Notes: generated by a model from the letters alone, not told the origin. DNA of 64,000 nucleotides from Bordetella parapertussis (GCA_945862985.1 CAMAZF010000003.1:39985-103984); one strand, 5' to 3'. Counted from the first letter of the stretch, positions 1 through 9,379 are shown. Made by a program: numbers and translations.

Positions 1-28
1 GCTCCAGCAGCGGCTGCAGAGGCCTCAT
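1..28 (-). CDS. 5' end of an unidentified gene, truncated by the window edge
   Basis: An ATG at 28-26 overlaps the thiolase stop codon as ATGA, and the frame stays open to the window edge, reading M-R-P-L-Q-P-L-L-E. The overlap implies a translationally coupled next member of the leftward catabolic operon. Nine residues are too few to name a family. Confidence 0.4.
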
Positions 29-1236
29 GGCGCGCGCTCCAGCACCACTGCAATGCCCTGACCAACGCCAATACACATCGTGACCAGGGCATAGCGCCCG
101 CCTCGAAGCTCGAGTTCATGTAGGGCTGTGAGCACCAGGCGAGGGCCTGACGCACCCAAGGGATGCCCCAGTGCGATCGCCCCTCCGTTCGGATTCAATC
201 GATCTTCAGACTCTGAGCAGCCAAGCCCCTCGACGCAGGCGAGAACCTGGGCCGAAAAGGCCTCGTTGATCTCGATGACATCCATGTCCTTGAGCGAGAG
301 TCCGGCGCGAGACAGAGCCTTCAGACTGGCGGGAACCGGACCAAAACCCATGATGCGAGGCTCCACCCCGGCGCTCGCCGAGGCCACTACACGTCCCATC
401 GGCTTGAGCCCAAGCGTCTCGCCCATGGCGGCAGAACCCATGAGCAAGGCCACCGCTCCGTCATTGATGCCCGAGGCATTTCCTGCCGTCGTCACGCCAC
501 CCGTAAAGAGTGGGCGCAGCCTGGCCAGAGATTGAAGTGTCGTCTCAGGCCTCGGGTGCTCATCCATCAAAATCTCCAGGGGATCGCCTCGACGGGGGGA
601 GAGTCGAATGGGAGAGATTTCTCTTGCGAATCGATCACCGAGTTGGGCCTTGGCTGCACGCGCCTGAGAACGCAGGGCGAAGGCATCACATCGCTCGCGA
701 GTCAGCCCGAACTGCACTGCGAGGTTGTCTGCGGTCTCGGGCATGGTGTGCGCACCGAACTGCGCCTCGATCTGGGGATTGGGAAATCGAGCACCGAGTG
801 CGGAATCAAAAATGCGCTGGTCCTTCGAGTAGGCTGACTCGGCTTTGGACATGACGATCGGGGCGCGACTCATGCTTTCCACCCCTCCCACCAAGAGCGC
901 CTGGGCCTCTCCCACCTGCAAGGCATGGGCCGCAGAGATCACAGCCTGAAGCCCGCTTCCACAGTTGCGTTGAAAAACCACGCCCGCAGAGTCTATGGGC
1001 AGTCCAGTCAGCAGACCGACGTGTCGCGCAATGCATCGACTGTCCTCTCCTGCCTGATTCGCACAGCCCAGATAGACATCCTCCATGTGTTCGCGGACCT
1101 TCGGGTGTCGCGCGAGCAACGCCTGCGTGGTCATGGCCATCAGGTCATCAGGCCGAACACCGGCGAGCGCTCCCGCGTGTCGGCCAAAGGGCGAGCGCGT
1201 GCCATCAAAGATCCAGGCATTGTCGAGTGTGGCCAT
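25..1236 (-). CDS. beta-ketoadipyl-CoA/acetyl-CoA thiolase (PaaJ/PcaF-like)
   Basis: Thiolase of 403 residues that cleaves a 3-oxoacyl-CoA with CoA. The nucleophilic Cys92 lies in NCGSG, His358 in GHPLG and the second Cys388 in CIGVGQG. The stretch LGCANQAGED near residue 57 and the C-terminal MCIGVGQGIA are typical of the beta-ketoadipyl-CoA group (PcaF/PaaJ) rather than plain acetoacetyl-CoA thiolases. The ATG at 1236 is preceded by GGAG, and upstream in-frame starts run into the neighbouring gene. It starts 2 bp after the stop of the PaaH-like gene, so the pair probably does sequential oxidation and thiolysis. The true substrate is inferred, not shown. Confidence 0.88.
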   Translation of the reverse strand: MATLDNAWIFDGTRSPFGRHAGALAGVRPDDLMAMTTQALLARHPKVREHMEDVYLGCANQAGEDSRCIARHVGLLTGLPIDSAGVVFQRNCGSGLQAVISAAHALQVGEAQALLVGGVESMSRAPIVMSKAESAYSKDQRIFDSALGARFPNPQIEAQFGAHTMPETADNLAVQFGLTRERCDAFALRSQARAAKAQLGDRFAREISPIRLSPRRGDPLEILMDEHPRPETTLQSLARLRPLFTGGVTTAGNASGINDGAVALLMGSAAMGETLGLKPMGRVVASASAGVEPRIMGFGPVPASLKALSRAGLSLKDMDVIEINEAFSAQVLACVEGLGCSESEDRLNPNGGAIALGHPLGASGPRLVLTALHELELRGGRYALVTMCIGVGQGIAVVLERAP

Positions 1237-1238
1237 GT

Positions 1239-2756
1239 CTATCTCCGGGGTTCTTGCGTCAAGAGAGAAAGGCCCAGCTGCACACGTCTGCGAAGCCATG
1301 CACTGGGTCGGTATCGCGGATCTCCACTCAAGGTGAAGATCGACTGCAGGATGCGAAGCACGCGATCTGCGCCCAACTGATCCCCCCATTCAAGTGGGCC
1401 CTTGGGGTAGCCCAGTGCCAGGCGGGTGGCGCGATCAATATCAGCGGGAGAGGCCACGGCTTGCTGGGCCAGGTCACAGGCCAGGTTCACCATCAGGCTC
1501 ATCACACGCTGGGCAACAAATCCAGTGCTCTCGCGGATGACGCTCACGGGGACCGCACCCGCACTTGCCAGGGCAATAGCCTGGGAGACGGCTAGGGGTT
1601 CAGCCATGAGACAGGGCATGATCACCCTTCGGCGCTCAGGGGGTAACAAGGTGTCCACCGCAACACAACGATTTGCGGGCAGATCCAAGCGAGTGGCCAT
1701 GGCAGTCGCATCCTCGCCAAGAGGAGCGAGGAGGATCAGGGCGTCGCTTGAGGGGCGTGTGCCCCGATCCAGCGTCAGTCCACTCTGTGCAACCAGGCCC
1801 TCAAGCCATTGCTGCCCCTGTGCATCAGCCGCTGCAATCCATGTGCATGCGGGCAACGCCGTCCGTTCAATGGGCTCGACATCAGTCACAGGGGGCGTCT
1901 CTGTTCCCGTCCCATAGGAATAAAAGCCTCGGGCCGTCTTGCGTCCAAGAAGGCCTGCATCGCGGCGCAGCCCCATCATGACGGAGGGGCGATAGCGAGG
2001 CTCACCGAAGTGCTCTCGAAACAGGATCTCAGTCACGGGCTGAGTCACATCGAGGCCCGTGAGATCCATCAGCTCGAACGGACCCATTCGGAACCCCGCC
2101 TGCTCCCTCAGAATGCGATCCACCTCTTCATGGCTTGCGACCCCCTCAGAGACGAGGTGGGCAGACTCTATCGGGTAGGCCCTGCCAGCTTGATTCACGA
2201 GGAACCCTGGTGTGTCGCGCACCCGAATGGCCGTCATGCCGAGGCCCTCTGCCAAGGCCTCCAAGCCATGAATGACCTGGGGAGATGTTCTCAAGCCCTC
2301 GATCACCTCGACCAGCGGCATGAGCGGGACCGGATTGAAGCAATGGAATCCGGCAAAACGGTCGGGATGCTTCAGGCCAGACGCGAGGCGAGTAATCGAG
2401 AGAGAAGAGGTGTTGCTGGCCAGGATGGCGCTGGGACGGATCACAGCCTCCAGGGCCTGGAACAACGCGCGCTTCTCCGGCTCGGATTCAATGATGGCCT
2501 CAATCACCACCTCACAATCGGCAAACTCCGCCACCTCCGAGTGCAGCTGCATTCGGCCAAGCCACTGCTCTGGGTCAGACGCCTTGCACCGGCCTTTCTC
2601 GGCCATCCGTTGCCAAATTTTTTGCAACGTCGCCCTGGCCTGCTCCGTCGCCCCCGCGCGGCCATCCAGCCAGCACACGTCATGGCCAGCCTGAAGCAAG
2701 ACCTGAACAATGCCCTGCCCCATCGCCCCTGCGCCAATGACGCCTATCCGAGACAT
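1239..2756 (-). CDS. 3-hydroxyacyl-CoA dehydrogenase (PaaH/PaaC-like)
   Basis: NAD-dependent oxidation of a 3-hydroxyacyl-CoA to the 3-oxo form. The 505-residue protein has an N-terminal Rossmann domain with GAGAMGQG at residues 8-15, the GFHCFNPV active-site region, and two copies of the C-terminal 3HCDH domain (about 185-285 and 405-500). This duplicated long form is the hallmark of 3-hydroxyadipyl-CoA dehydrogenase PaaH/PaaC. The start is the second Met of a longer frame (MSRIGVIG), which leaves a 13-bp overlap with the upstream TauE/SafE gene. With the thiolase it resembles the last two steps of phenylacetate or adipate-type beta-oxidation, but no ring-epoxidase genes are visible in the window. 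Confidence 0.88.
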   Translation of the reverse strand: MSRIGVIGAGAMGQGIVQVLLQAGHDVCWLDGRAGATEQARATLQKIWQRMAEKGRCKASDPEQWLGRMQLHSEVAEFADCEVVIEAIIESEPEKRALFQALEAVIRPSAILASNTSSLSITRLASGLKHPDRFAGFHCFNPVPLMPLVEVIEGLRTSPQVIHGLEALAEGLGMTAIRVRDTPGFLVNQAGRAYPIESAHLVSEGVASHEEVDRILREQAGFRMGPFELMDLTGLDVTQPVTEILFREHFGEPRYRPSVMMGLRRDAGLLGRKTARGFYSYGTGTETPPVTDVEPIERTALPACTWIAAADAQGQQWLEGLVAQSGLTLDRGTRPSSDALILLAPLGEDATAMATRLDLPANRCVAVDTLLPPERRRVIMPCLMAEPLAVSQAIALASAGAVPVSVIRESTGFVAQRVMSLMVNLACDLAQQAVASPADIDRATRLALGYPKGPLEWGDQLGADRVLRILQSIFTLSGDPRYRPSAWLRRRVQLGLSLLTQEPRR

Positions 2757-3547
2757 GCCATTCCGCCGCACTGATGAACGCCCCTCCAGACCAGGCTTGC
2801 GCCCATCACCGTGAGAAGCCCGAGCAAGACGCGTTCAAATCCTTTCTGGCTGATGCGCTGTCGAATGCCCTCACCCAGACGCAGACCCAGAAGTATCGGA
2901 ATGAGGGCCAGCGCGGAGACCAACAGGTCGGCCTGGCTCAGCGCACCATGACTGGCGAGCGATGCACTGAGGGCCAAATAGCCCGATAGGAAAATCAATG
3001 CCACGGTGCCGATGTAGAACTGCTTCTCCAGCCGCTGAATCGCGAAGAACACCAACAGCGGGGGGCCGAAGAAGCCCGTCATTCCACCGAGAACGCCCGA
3101 GACCGCAGCGATGGGTGGGCCCAGGACACGCTCTTGGAAGGGCGTGAAGGGAGACTGCCGTCCGATCATGCGGGTGAGCGGATAAACAAGCATCACCAGA
3201 CCCATCAACACGATGAGCACGGCGGGGTGCAACGAGACCAGGAGCCCGGTTCCAAAGACAATGGCCAGCACCAGAACCGCCGTGAGAAGGCCAAAGCGCT
3301 TGACCGCTGCAAGGGCCTGACCGCTCGAGCGAAGCTGAACCACATTGGTCACCACCACGGCGACCGACAACAAAGACAGTGCCTTAGGCACGGGCACAAA
3401 CAGGCTCGCAATGGGAACCACAATGAGCGGAAGACCAAGCCCTGTGACCCCTTTACAGAGACCTCCAAAAAATAATCCGACCAGAATGGCCAGCACCCCC
3501 ACCATGCTCAGGCCCGTCCATGCTGCATCGATATTCATGAGATCCAT
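2744..3547 (-). CDS. TauE/SafE (TSUP) family permease
   Basis: Inner-membrane protein of 267 residues with about seven to eight hydrophobic segments and the glycine-rich first repeat (FFGGLCKGVTGLGLP, residues 25-40) seen in sulfite/organic-anion exporters of the TSUP family. Family members move sulfite, sulfonates or small carboxylates; the substrate here is unknown. Its ATG follows the amidase TAA with no gap (TAAATG), and its 3' end overlaps the dehydrogenase start, so it is tightly embedded in the leftward operon and probably moves a substrate or by-product of that pathway. Confidence 0.8.
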   Translation of the reverse strand: MDLMNIDAAWTGLSMVGVLAILVGLFFGGLCKGVTGLGLPLIVVPIASLFVPVPKALSLLSVAVVVTNVVQLRSSGQALAAVKRFGLLTAVLVLAIVFGTGLLVSLHPAVLIVLMGLVMLVYPLTRMIGRQSPFTPFQERVLGPPIAAVSGVLGGMTGFFGPPLLVFFAIQRLEKQFYIGTVALIFLSGYLALSASLASHGALSQADLLVSALALIPILLGLRLGEGIRQRISQKGFERVLLGLLTVMGASLVWRGVHQCGGMACLG

Positions 3548-4960
3548 TTAGGCTCCCGGGGGACGGCGCCCAGCCGCAGGCGAGATGGCCTCAAATGCAT
3601 GCGCAAGCTGCAGCAGTCCAAAATCGTCCCGATGCCGACCAATGAGCTGGACCCCCACGGGAAGGCCCTCGGCGGTGAACCCTGCGGGAACAGAGATCGC
3701 CGGGTTTCCGCACGCCGAGATTCGATAACAGCTCTTCTGCCAGTCAATGTAGTGCTCCATGGCCACCCCCTCAATCTGTGTGGGGTAGGGCACGTCCACT
3801 GGAAATGGCACCACCTGGTTCACCGGCGCCAAGATGAACTCGAACCGCTCCATGAACCGCCGCATGCGATGAAAGAGGTCTGCGTGTCTCGACTCCACTC
3901 GAGAGAGCTGGGGGCCGGTAAGCGGCTCTCCCTGTTGGGCGTTCCAGACCACGGTGTCCTTGAGAAGGTGTCGCCGATCTGCAGGGAGGGTGGCCACCCG
4001 CAACTCCATGCGCCAGGCTCGCCAGACCTCAAAGATCTCGTCGGCAGACTGGAGATCGGGATCCTCCTCAACCACCTCGCAGCCAAGCTGCCGAAGCCGT
4101 TCTGCGGAATCTGCGAGGACATCAAGCACCACACGCTCAACGGGAAGGCCACCGAGGGTTGGGCTGTAGGCCACCTTCACGCCCAGAAAGGATCGCTTTA
4201 AAGGCTGTGCGAACTGAGCGCCAGGCGTCTCGAGCGCAATTGGAGATCGAGGATCTGGGCCCGCCATGACCTGCATCGCCAGCGCAATGTCTTGCACCGT
4301 TCTGGCAATAGGGCCCGCAACGGAGTACGGGAACCATGGAAGATTGTCGGGCCAGTTCGGCACGCGCCCTGGCGAGGGCCTCAGTCCCACCACATTGCAG
4401 AAGTTGGCGGGGTTTCGGAGGGAGCCACCCAGATCGGTTCCATCCGCCAGGGACACCATCCCCGTGGCGACCGCGACTGCGGCACCGCCACTGGATCCAC
4501 CACAGGTCTTACTCCGGTCATAGGGGTTACTGGTCGCCCCGAAGACTTCATTAAAGGTCTGACTTCCTGCCCCAAACTCGGGCGTATTGGTCTTGCCAAT
4601 GCTGATCCCACCCGCTGCTTTGAGGCGCTCGACTGGAAGTGCATCCACATCAGGAATGTGGTGCTCATAGATTTTCGATCCATAGGTTGTCCGAACGCCC
4701 TTGGTGGCAAAGAGATCCTTATGCGCAACGGGTAAGCCATGCAGCGGCCCCCAGATCTCCCCTCGCCTCAAAGCGCGATCGGCCTCCTCAGCCCGTGCCT
4801 GGGCTGCCTCAACGGTGTGGATCACGATGGCATTGAGGCTGGGGTTGATTCGCTCGACCTGATCCAGACAAGCCCTCAACAGATCACTGGCGGTGAACCG
4901 CCCGTTTCGAATGCCCTCTGCCTGCTCGGTGGCCGTCAGAAAAATCAAGTCTGATCTCAT
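3548..4960 (-). CDS. amidase signature family hydrolase
   Basis: Hydrolase of 470 residues, full length for the amidase signature family. The Ser-cisSer-Lys triad is visible: Lys81 in VAHKD, Ser156 in GGSSGG and the nucleophile Ser180 in DLGGSLRNPA. It cleaves a C-N amide bond; the natural substrate cannot be read from sequence. No signal peptide, so cytosolic. It lies 8 bp after the TPP enzyme and abuts the TSUP gene, which places it in the regulator-led catabolic operon. GatA is unlikely because gatB/gatC are absent. Confidence 0.85.
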   Translation of the reverse strand: MRSDLIFLTATEQAEGIRNGRFTASDLLRACLDQVERINPSLNAIVIHTVEAAQARAEEADRALRRGEIWGPLHGLPVAHKDLFATKGVRTTYGSKIYEHHIPDVDALPVERLKAAGGISIGKTNTPEFGAGSQTFNEVFGATSNPYDRSKTCGGSSGGAAVAVATGMVSLADGTDLGGSLRNPANFCNVVGLRPSPGRVPNWPDNLPWFPYSVAGPIARTVQDIALAMQVMAGPDPRSPIALETPGAQFAQPLKRSFLGVKVAYSPTLGGLPVERVVLDVLADSAERLRQLGCEVVEEDPDLQSADEIFEVWRAWRMELRVATLPADRRHLLKDTVVWNAQQGEPLTGPQLSRVESRHADLFHRMRRFMERFEFILAPVNQVVPFPVDVPYPTQIEGVAMEHYIDWQKSCYRISACGNPAISVPAGFTAEGLPVGVQLIGRHRDDFGLLQLAHAFEAISPAAGRRPPGA

Positions 4961-4968
4961 GATGAGGC

Positions 4969-6651
4969 CTAAGACCTTCGACCCAGTTCAGACTGGGATC
5001 GGATCTTCTCAATGGTGGTGCGAGAGGTGATTTGATCGGTCTGAATCTTGAGTTCGATAAGGGAGAAGGTCTCCGCCTGAAGGCACCGTTCAAGCGCAGG
5101 CATGAAGTCCTCGGTGGCATTCACCGTCTCTCCATGTCCGCCATAAGCCCGTGCAAGCGCGGCAAAGTCTGGGTTCTCAATGGCGGTACCCCAGACCCGC
5201 TTGGGGTACTCGCGCTCTTGGTGCATGCGAATGGTTCCATAGCTGCTGTTGTTGACCACCAGGACCAGGATCTTGGCGCCATATTGGCGGGCGGTCGCGA
5301 GCTCCTGACCGGACATCAGAAAGCAGCCGTCGCCAGCGAAGCAAACCACGGTTCGGTCTGGTGCCTGCAGCTTTGCAGCCACGGCTGCAGGCACGCCATA
5401 GCCCATCGCGCCGCTGGTCGGCCCGAGCTGGCTGCGAAAGCCGCCGTATCGCCAGTACCGATGCGCCCAGCCCGAGTAATTGCCGGCGCCATTGGTGACG
5501 ATGACATCCTTTCCAAGGCGCGCCTGGAGTTGCAGCACCACCTGCGCCATGTCGAGTGGGTCTGCGGTTGGGGTGGGCTCGCGCTCCGCCTGATCCGCTG
5601 CGTGAGCCTTTTGCGCCAGTCCCCTCCACGCAGAAGAATCAACCGGCTGCATGTGTGCGAGCGCCGAGGCGAACTCCGGAATGCCACTGTTGATGAGCAG
5701 ATCCGCCTGATACACCCTGCCCAACTCCTCGGCACCCGGATGCACATGCACCAAGCGCTGCTGGGGGACTGGCGCAGTGACCAGTGTGTAGCCAGACGTG
5801 GTCATCTCTCCAAGGCGGGGCCCCACCACGATCAGCGGATCCGCCTGCCGCACCAAGTCCGCGAGCGCCTTCGACGGCCCGATCCCCACATGTCCTGCGT
5901 AGTGCGGATCATCGTTGTCGATGAGGTCTTGGCACCTGAACGAGCTGCTCAGGGGAACATCATTGGCGCGCGCAAAGCGCAGCATGTCCTCGCAGGCCTG
6001 AGCTGTCCAGCCCCCACCTCCCATCATGACCAGAGGCTTCTGTCCACGCTCGAGGAGCTTGCGAAACTCTGCCATGTTCTGAGGGCTAGGGGCTGCAGCC
6101 ACTCGCTGATAAGGCCGAGCCTCAGAGGGCACAGCGGATGCTGTCAGCATGTCCTCGGGAAGCGCGAGCACGACCGGGCCCGGTCGCCCAGATACGGCCA
6201 GATGAAAGGCATGGCTCATCATCTCCCCCACCCGATCTGCTCGATCAATCTGCGCGACCCACTTGGACATCTGTCCAAACATTCGACGGTAGTCCACCTC
6301 TTGGAACGCCTCGCGCTCGGTGAAGTCTGATCCCACCTGGCCGATCAGCAGAATCATCGGGGTGGAATCCTGGAACGCAGTGTGCACACCGATAGACGCA
6401 TGGGTTGCGCCTGGCCCGCGAGTGACCATGCAGACGCCCGGACGGCCGGTCATCTTTCCGTAGGCCTCGGCCATATTGGCGGCACCGGCTTCATGACGAC
6501 AGACGATGAGGTCTAAGCGGTCACGCACTTCGTAAAGCGCATCGAGGACTGCGAGATAGCTCTCGCCCGGCACGCAGAAGGCGCGTTCAACGCCGTGGGT
6601 GAGCAGGGATTGGACCACCAATTCCCCACCGGTCATGGTATGTACGGTCAA
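4969..6651 (-). CDS. TPP-dependent acetolactate-synthase-like enzyme
   Basis: Thiamine pyrophosphate enzyme of 560 residues with the three domains of the acetolactate synthase/benzoylformate decarboxylase superfamily. The catalytic Glu54 (RHEAGAANMAEAYG) activates the cofactor, and the metal/diphosphate motif GDGCFLMSGQE followed by NNSSYG lies in the last third. It is unlikely to be biosynthetic IlvB: there is no ilvN partner and it sits in a catabolic operon behind a FadR-type regulator. Likely reactions are decarboxylation or carboligation of a 2-oxoacid, perhaps one produced by the enolase and Ldh2-type enzymes encoded in the opposite direction. Substrate unknown. Confidence 0.8.
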   Translation of the reverse strand: MTVHTMTGGELVVQSLLTHGVERAFCVPGESYLAVLDALYEVRDRLDLIVCRHEAGAANMAEAYGKMTGRPGVCMVTRGPGATHASIGVHTAFQDSTPMILLIGQVGSDFTEREAFQEVDYRRMFGQMSKWVAQIDRADRVGEMMSHAFHLAVSGRPGPVVLALPEDMLTASAVPSEARPYQRVAAAPSPQNMAEFRKLLERGQKPLVMMGGGGWTAQACEDMLRFARANDVPLSSSFRCQDLIDNDDPHYAGHVGIGPSKALADLVRQADPLIVVGPRLGEMTTSGYTLVTAPVPQQRLVHVHPGAEELGRVYQADLLINSGIPEFASALAHMQPVDSSAWRGLAQKAHAADQAEREPTPTADPLDMAQVVLQLQARLGKDVIVTNGAGNYSGWAHRYWRYGGFRSQLGPTSGAMGYGVPAAVAAKLQAPDRTVVCFAGDGCFLMSGQELATARQYGAKILVLVVNNSSYGTIRMHQEREYPKRVWGTAIENPDFAALARAYGGHGETVNATEDFMPALERCLQAETFSLIELKIQTDQITSRTTIEKIRSQSELGRRS

Positions 6652-6672
6652 AGCATGGCTCCTTTCACTCCA

Positions 6673-7374
6673 TCAGTCGCGCCGAGGCTCGACAAAGTTG
6701 GTCAACACACGCATCCGCGTGTTCTGTAAATGAGATCGCATGGCCTCTCGAGCCAACTCAGGCTCTCTGCGCACGATGTGCTCAAAAATCTTTCGGTGTT
6801 CATCCTGAACCATTCGAACGCGCTCGCGACTGATCGAGAGACTCAGGGTGCGTGCAATTTCAATTCCCTTGGCCATCTCGCGCGAGAGGCTCTGGAGAGC
6901 GGTACGGAAGTAAGCATTTGACGTCGCATTGGCCACTGCGTTGTGAAAGCGAATGTCGGATTCCGCGCCCAGTTCACCCCCCTGAATATGTGAATCCAAG
7001 GCCTTGAGCGCCAAACGCATCTCTCGAAGATCGCGCTCACCACGGCGATCTGCCGCGAGCGCTGCGGCCTCGCCTTCTAGAGCTAACCGAAACTCAAAAG
7101 CACGCATCAAGTCGGCCAAAGTCCCGGTGGGCGCCATGGACAGCACCTCGGCGCCCGGCAGCCGAACCACCTCACTGCCATAGCCTTGGCGAGACACAAT
7201 CAGCCCGTCGGCGCGCATGCGCGCAAGGGCGTCCCGAAGCACCGGACGAGAGACGTCATAGCGATCAGCAAGGACGGCTTCAGAGGGCAGCTTGCGTCCC
7301 ACGGGAAAAAGTCCGGAGGCGATGTCTCCAACTGCGCGCTCATAAACAGCATCGGAAAGCGGAAGCTTTTGCAT
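6673..7374 (-). CDS. GntR-family regulator, FadR subfamily
   Basis: Regulator of 233 residues. The N-terminal winged helix (about 5-70) contains the LPSEAVLADRYDVSR recognition region, and an all-helical FCD ligand domain follows (about 85-220). FCD regulators usually bind a small organic acid and repress neighbouring catabolic genes. It is the first gene of the leftward operon and faces the rightward operon across 88 bp that hold an inverted repeat at 7383-7424, so it probably controls both directions and itself. Confidence 0.88.
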   Translation of the reverse strand: MQKLPLSDAVYERAVGDIASGLFPVGRKLPSEAVLADRYDVSRPVLRDALARMRADGLIVSRQGYGSEVVRLPGAEVLSMAPTGTLADLMRAFEFRLALEGEAAALAADRRGERDLREMRLALKALDSHIQGGELGAESDIRFHNAVANATSNAYFRTALQSLSREMAKGIEIARTLSLSISRERVRMVQDEHRKIFEHIVRREPELAREAMRSHLQNTRMRVLTNFVEPRRD

Positions 7375-7382
7375 AAAAAGAG

Positions 7383-7424
7383 GTTGTTCCTGACTTGTAA
7401 ACCTGTCAAATCAGTATAAACAAC
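7383..7424. promoter_or_regulatory. inverted repeat, candidate GntR/FadR operator and divergent promoter
   Basis: The left arm GTTGTT-c-CTGA-c-TTG is mirrored by CAA-a-TCAG-tata-AACAAC, giving an imperfect dyad of about 42 bp with a small offset between half sites. It fills the divergent spacer just upstream of the regulator ATG (7374). A TATAAA hexamer at 7415-7420 inside the right arm could be the -10 element for the rightward operon. Binding by the adjacent regulator is inferred from position. Confidence 0.4.
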
Positions 7425-7462
7425 TAGTGCCTTTTGAATGGGATCGATTTAGCGTCTGGCTC

Positions 7463-8557
7463 ATGCCTTCTTCAACCTCGACGATCCGAGTCTCAGTGGA
7501 TCACCTCCGCGATCAGGTGGCGGCCCTGCTTCAAGCCTGGGGGATGCCTGCGCAGACGGCTGATGTGACCGCTGATGTCATGTCCTATGCCGACGCCCAC
7601 GGAATCGACTCCCACGGCGTACTCATGCTGCCGCTTTACGACGAGTTCCGCAGAGACGGCAAGCTGCTCCTCCACGCAGAGCCGAAACTGGTCAGAGACC
7701 GAGGCGCGACCTGTCTCTGGGACGGCGCCGGTGGATTGGGCCACTACCCCTCCACCCTCGCCATGGACATGGCCATCTCGAAAGCCCGTGTATTCGGGAT
7801 TGGGATGGCCAGTGTGCGCGGTTCACATCATTACGGGGCAGCGGGTGCCTACGCCATGCAGGCCGCAGAGAAGGGACTCTTAGGTGTTTCCACTTCGGCC
7901 GTGTACCGCCCGGGTATCGTGCCCACTGGTGGGAAGGTGCCCATGCTGGGCACCAACCCGATTGCCTTCGCAGCCCCGGGTGGCACGCAACCCCCCTTCT
8001 GCCTAGACATGGCCACCAGCACGGTGGCCGTTGGAAAGCTCAAGCTCGCCAAGCTTCATGGAAGGTCTCTCCCTGAGGGCTGGTCCGTCGATCGAGAGGG
8101 TCAGCCGGTCACCGACCCCGAGCGTGCGCTCGACATTCGCTTTTTAACCCCCCTCGGTGCACTGCCAGAGCTCAGCAGCCACAAGGGGTATGGCCTTGCC
8201 ACCATGGTTGAGGTGCTCTCCACCGTGCTCTCTGGCGCGTGCTTCGCTCCGCTTCATGACCAGATGCGGCCTCAACAGAAGACCCCAGACGTGGGTCACT
8301 TTTTTATGGCCATTGACCCCGACTTTCTTCGCGAAGAGGGCGCGTTTGAGACTGACCTCGATGCCCTCACCACTGCACTGCGACAGACTGCACCGATTCA
8401 AGCGAGCGATCCCGTTCAGGTGGCTGGAGATCCAGAGCGTTTCGAGGCCGAGCGACGCCAAAGAGCGGGAATCCCAATGCCCGTTGAGGTGATGTCCATG
8501 ATCCAGGCACTCTGCACCGAGGCAGGATGCTCATTCCACTTGAAGGAGGCCGCATGA
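7463..8557 (+). CDS. malate/L-lactate dehydrogenase family (Ldh2) oxidoreductase
   Basis: Protein of 364 residues in the NAD(P)-dependent Ldh2/MDH2 family (malate, sulfolactate, ureidoglycolate and 2,3-diketogulonate dehydrogenases), unrelated to the common Rossmann LDH. DSHGVLMLP near residue 47 and RGSHHYGAAGAY near residue 115 carry the conserved active-site histidines. The ATG at 7463 is preferred over an upstream GTG at 7427 because the conserved domain begins just after it; neither has a strong ribosome-binding site. It overlaps the next SDR gene by ATGA. Probable role: interconversion of a 2-hydroxy acid and its 2-oxo acid. Confidence 0.82.
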   Translation: MPSSTSTIRVSVDHLRDQVAALLQAWGMPAQTADVTADVMSYADAHGIDSHGVLMLPLYDEFRRDGKLLLHAEPKLVRDRGATCLWDGAGGLGHYPSTLAMDMAISKARVFGIGMASVRGSHHYGAAGAYAMQAAEKGLLGVSTSAVYRPGIVPTGGKVPMLGTNPIAFAAPGGTQPPFCLDMATSTVAVGKLKLAKLHGRSLPEGWSVDREGQPVTDPERALDIRFLTPLGALPELSSHKGYGLATMVEVLSTVLSGACFAPLHDQMRPQQKTPDVGHFFMAIDPDFLREEGAFETDLDALTTALRQTAPIQASDPVQVAGDPERFEAERRQRAGIPMPVEVMSMIQALCTEAGCSFHLKEAA

Positions 8558-9285
8558 GCGACCCTCAGTTCGCACTCATCACAGGCGGCGGGGGTGATGG
8601 CATTGGCCGCGGCATCGCACGACGGCTTGCCGCAGACGGGTTTCACATCGTGACCATGGATCGAGTCGCTCCCTCCACCTATCTTCCCCATGAGACCTTC
8701 ATCCAGGTGGACCTGATGGACATTGGTGCGACCGAGGCAGCACTCAAGCAAGCCTGTGAGCGCCCCATCACTCGGCTGGTCAATAACGTGGGAACCGTGT
8801 TTCCGGCCAGCCTAGAGGAGACGCGATTTGATGACCTCAACCAGGTACTGAGCCTGAACATTCGATGCACCATTCAGTGCACCCAGGCGGTTTTGCCTGC
8901 CATGAAGGCAGCAAGAGATGGACGTATCGTGAGCATTTCGAGCCGCGCGGCCCTGGGAAAGGAACTGCGCACGGCCTACAGCGCCTCCAAGGCAGGTATT
9001 CACGGGATGACCCGAACCTGGGCGCTTGAACTCGGCGAATACGGAATCACGGTGAACGCGGTTGCCCCAGGCCCCATCGACACCGAACTCTTCAGACGAG
9101 TAAACCCGGCCGGAAGTCCGAAAACCCAGCGAATCATCGATGGCGTGCCCGTTCGTCGACTCGGCACCCCCAATGACATCGCGCAGGCTGTCTCGTTCTT
9201 TCTGGACGACCGCAGCAGCTTTATCACCGGGCAGGTCCTCTACGTCTGTGGAGGAATCACCGTTGGCCTTTACGGAGGCGGCTGA
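8554..9285 (+). CDS. short-chain dehydrogenase/reductase
   Basis: Classical SDR of 243 residues. The nucleotide-binding glycine motif GGGGDGIGRG is at residues 11-20, the NNVG motif near 77, and the active site comprises Ser129/130, Tyr142 and Lys146 (AYSASKAG). The C-terminal region contains the usual FITGQVLYVCGG. The ATG overlaps the stop of the Ldh2-type gene (ATGA), which indicates translational coupling. It probably oxidises a secondary alcohol on the imported substrate; FabG is an alternative, but the operon argues for catabolism. Confidence 0.85.
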   Translation: MSDPQFALITGGGGDGIGRGIARRLAADGFHIVTMDRVAPSTYLPHETFIQVDLMDIGATEAALKQACERPITRLVNNVGTVFPASLEETRFDDLNQVLSLNIRCTIQCTQAVLPAMKAARDGRIVSISSRAALGKELRTAYSASKAGIHGMTRTWALELGEYGITVNAVAPGPIDTELFRRVNPAGSPKTQRIIDGVPVRRLGTPNDIAQAVSFFLDDRSSFITGQVLYVCGGITVGLYGGG

Positions 9286-9379
9286 TCCTTGATGACGGGA
9301 AAACACCGAGTGCGGGAAACCCTCATCCTCACCCAACATGTTTTTGTTTGTAGCACCCAACCCTAAGGAGACTCAAAAG

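Noticed and set aside
1809..2774. A 321-codon plus-strand frame opposite the PaaH-like gene
   Set aside because: It is a shadow frame of the dehydrogenase, rich in His and Arg from reversed codons, with no domain.
5032..6330. A 432-codon open frame on the plus strand opposite the TPP enzyme gene
   Set aside because: It is antisense to a well-supported enzyme, has no recognisable domain, and its composition reflects the complementary codons of a GC-rich gene.
4969..6651. TPP enzyme considered as sulfoacetaldehyde acetyltransferase (Xsc), given the adjacent TSUP exporter and Ldh2 enzyme
   Set aside because: No phosphate acetyltransferase gene is adjacent, and nothing I could see singles out Xsc from other acetolactate-synthase-like enzymes.
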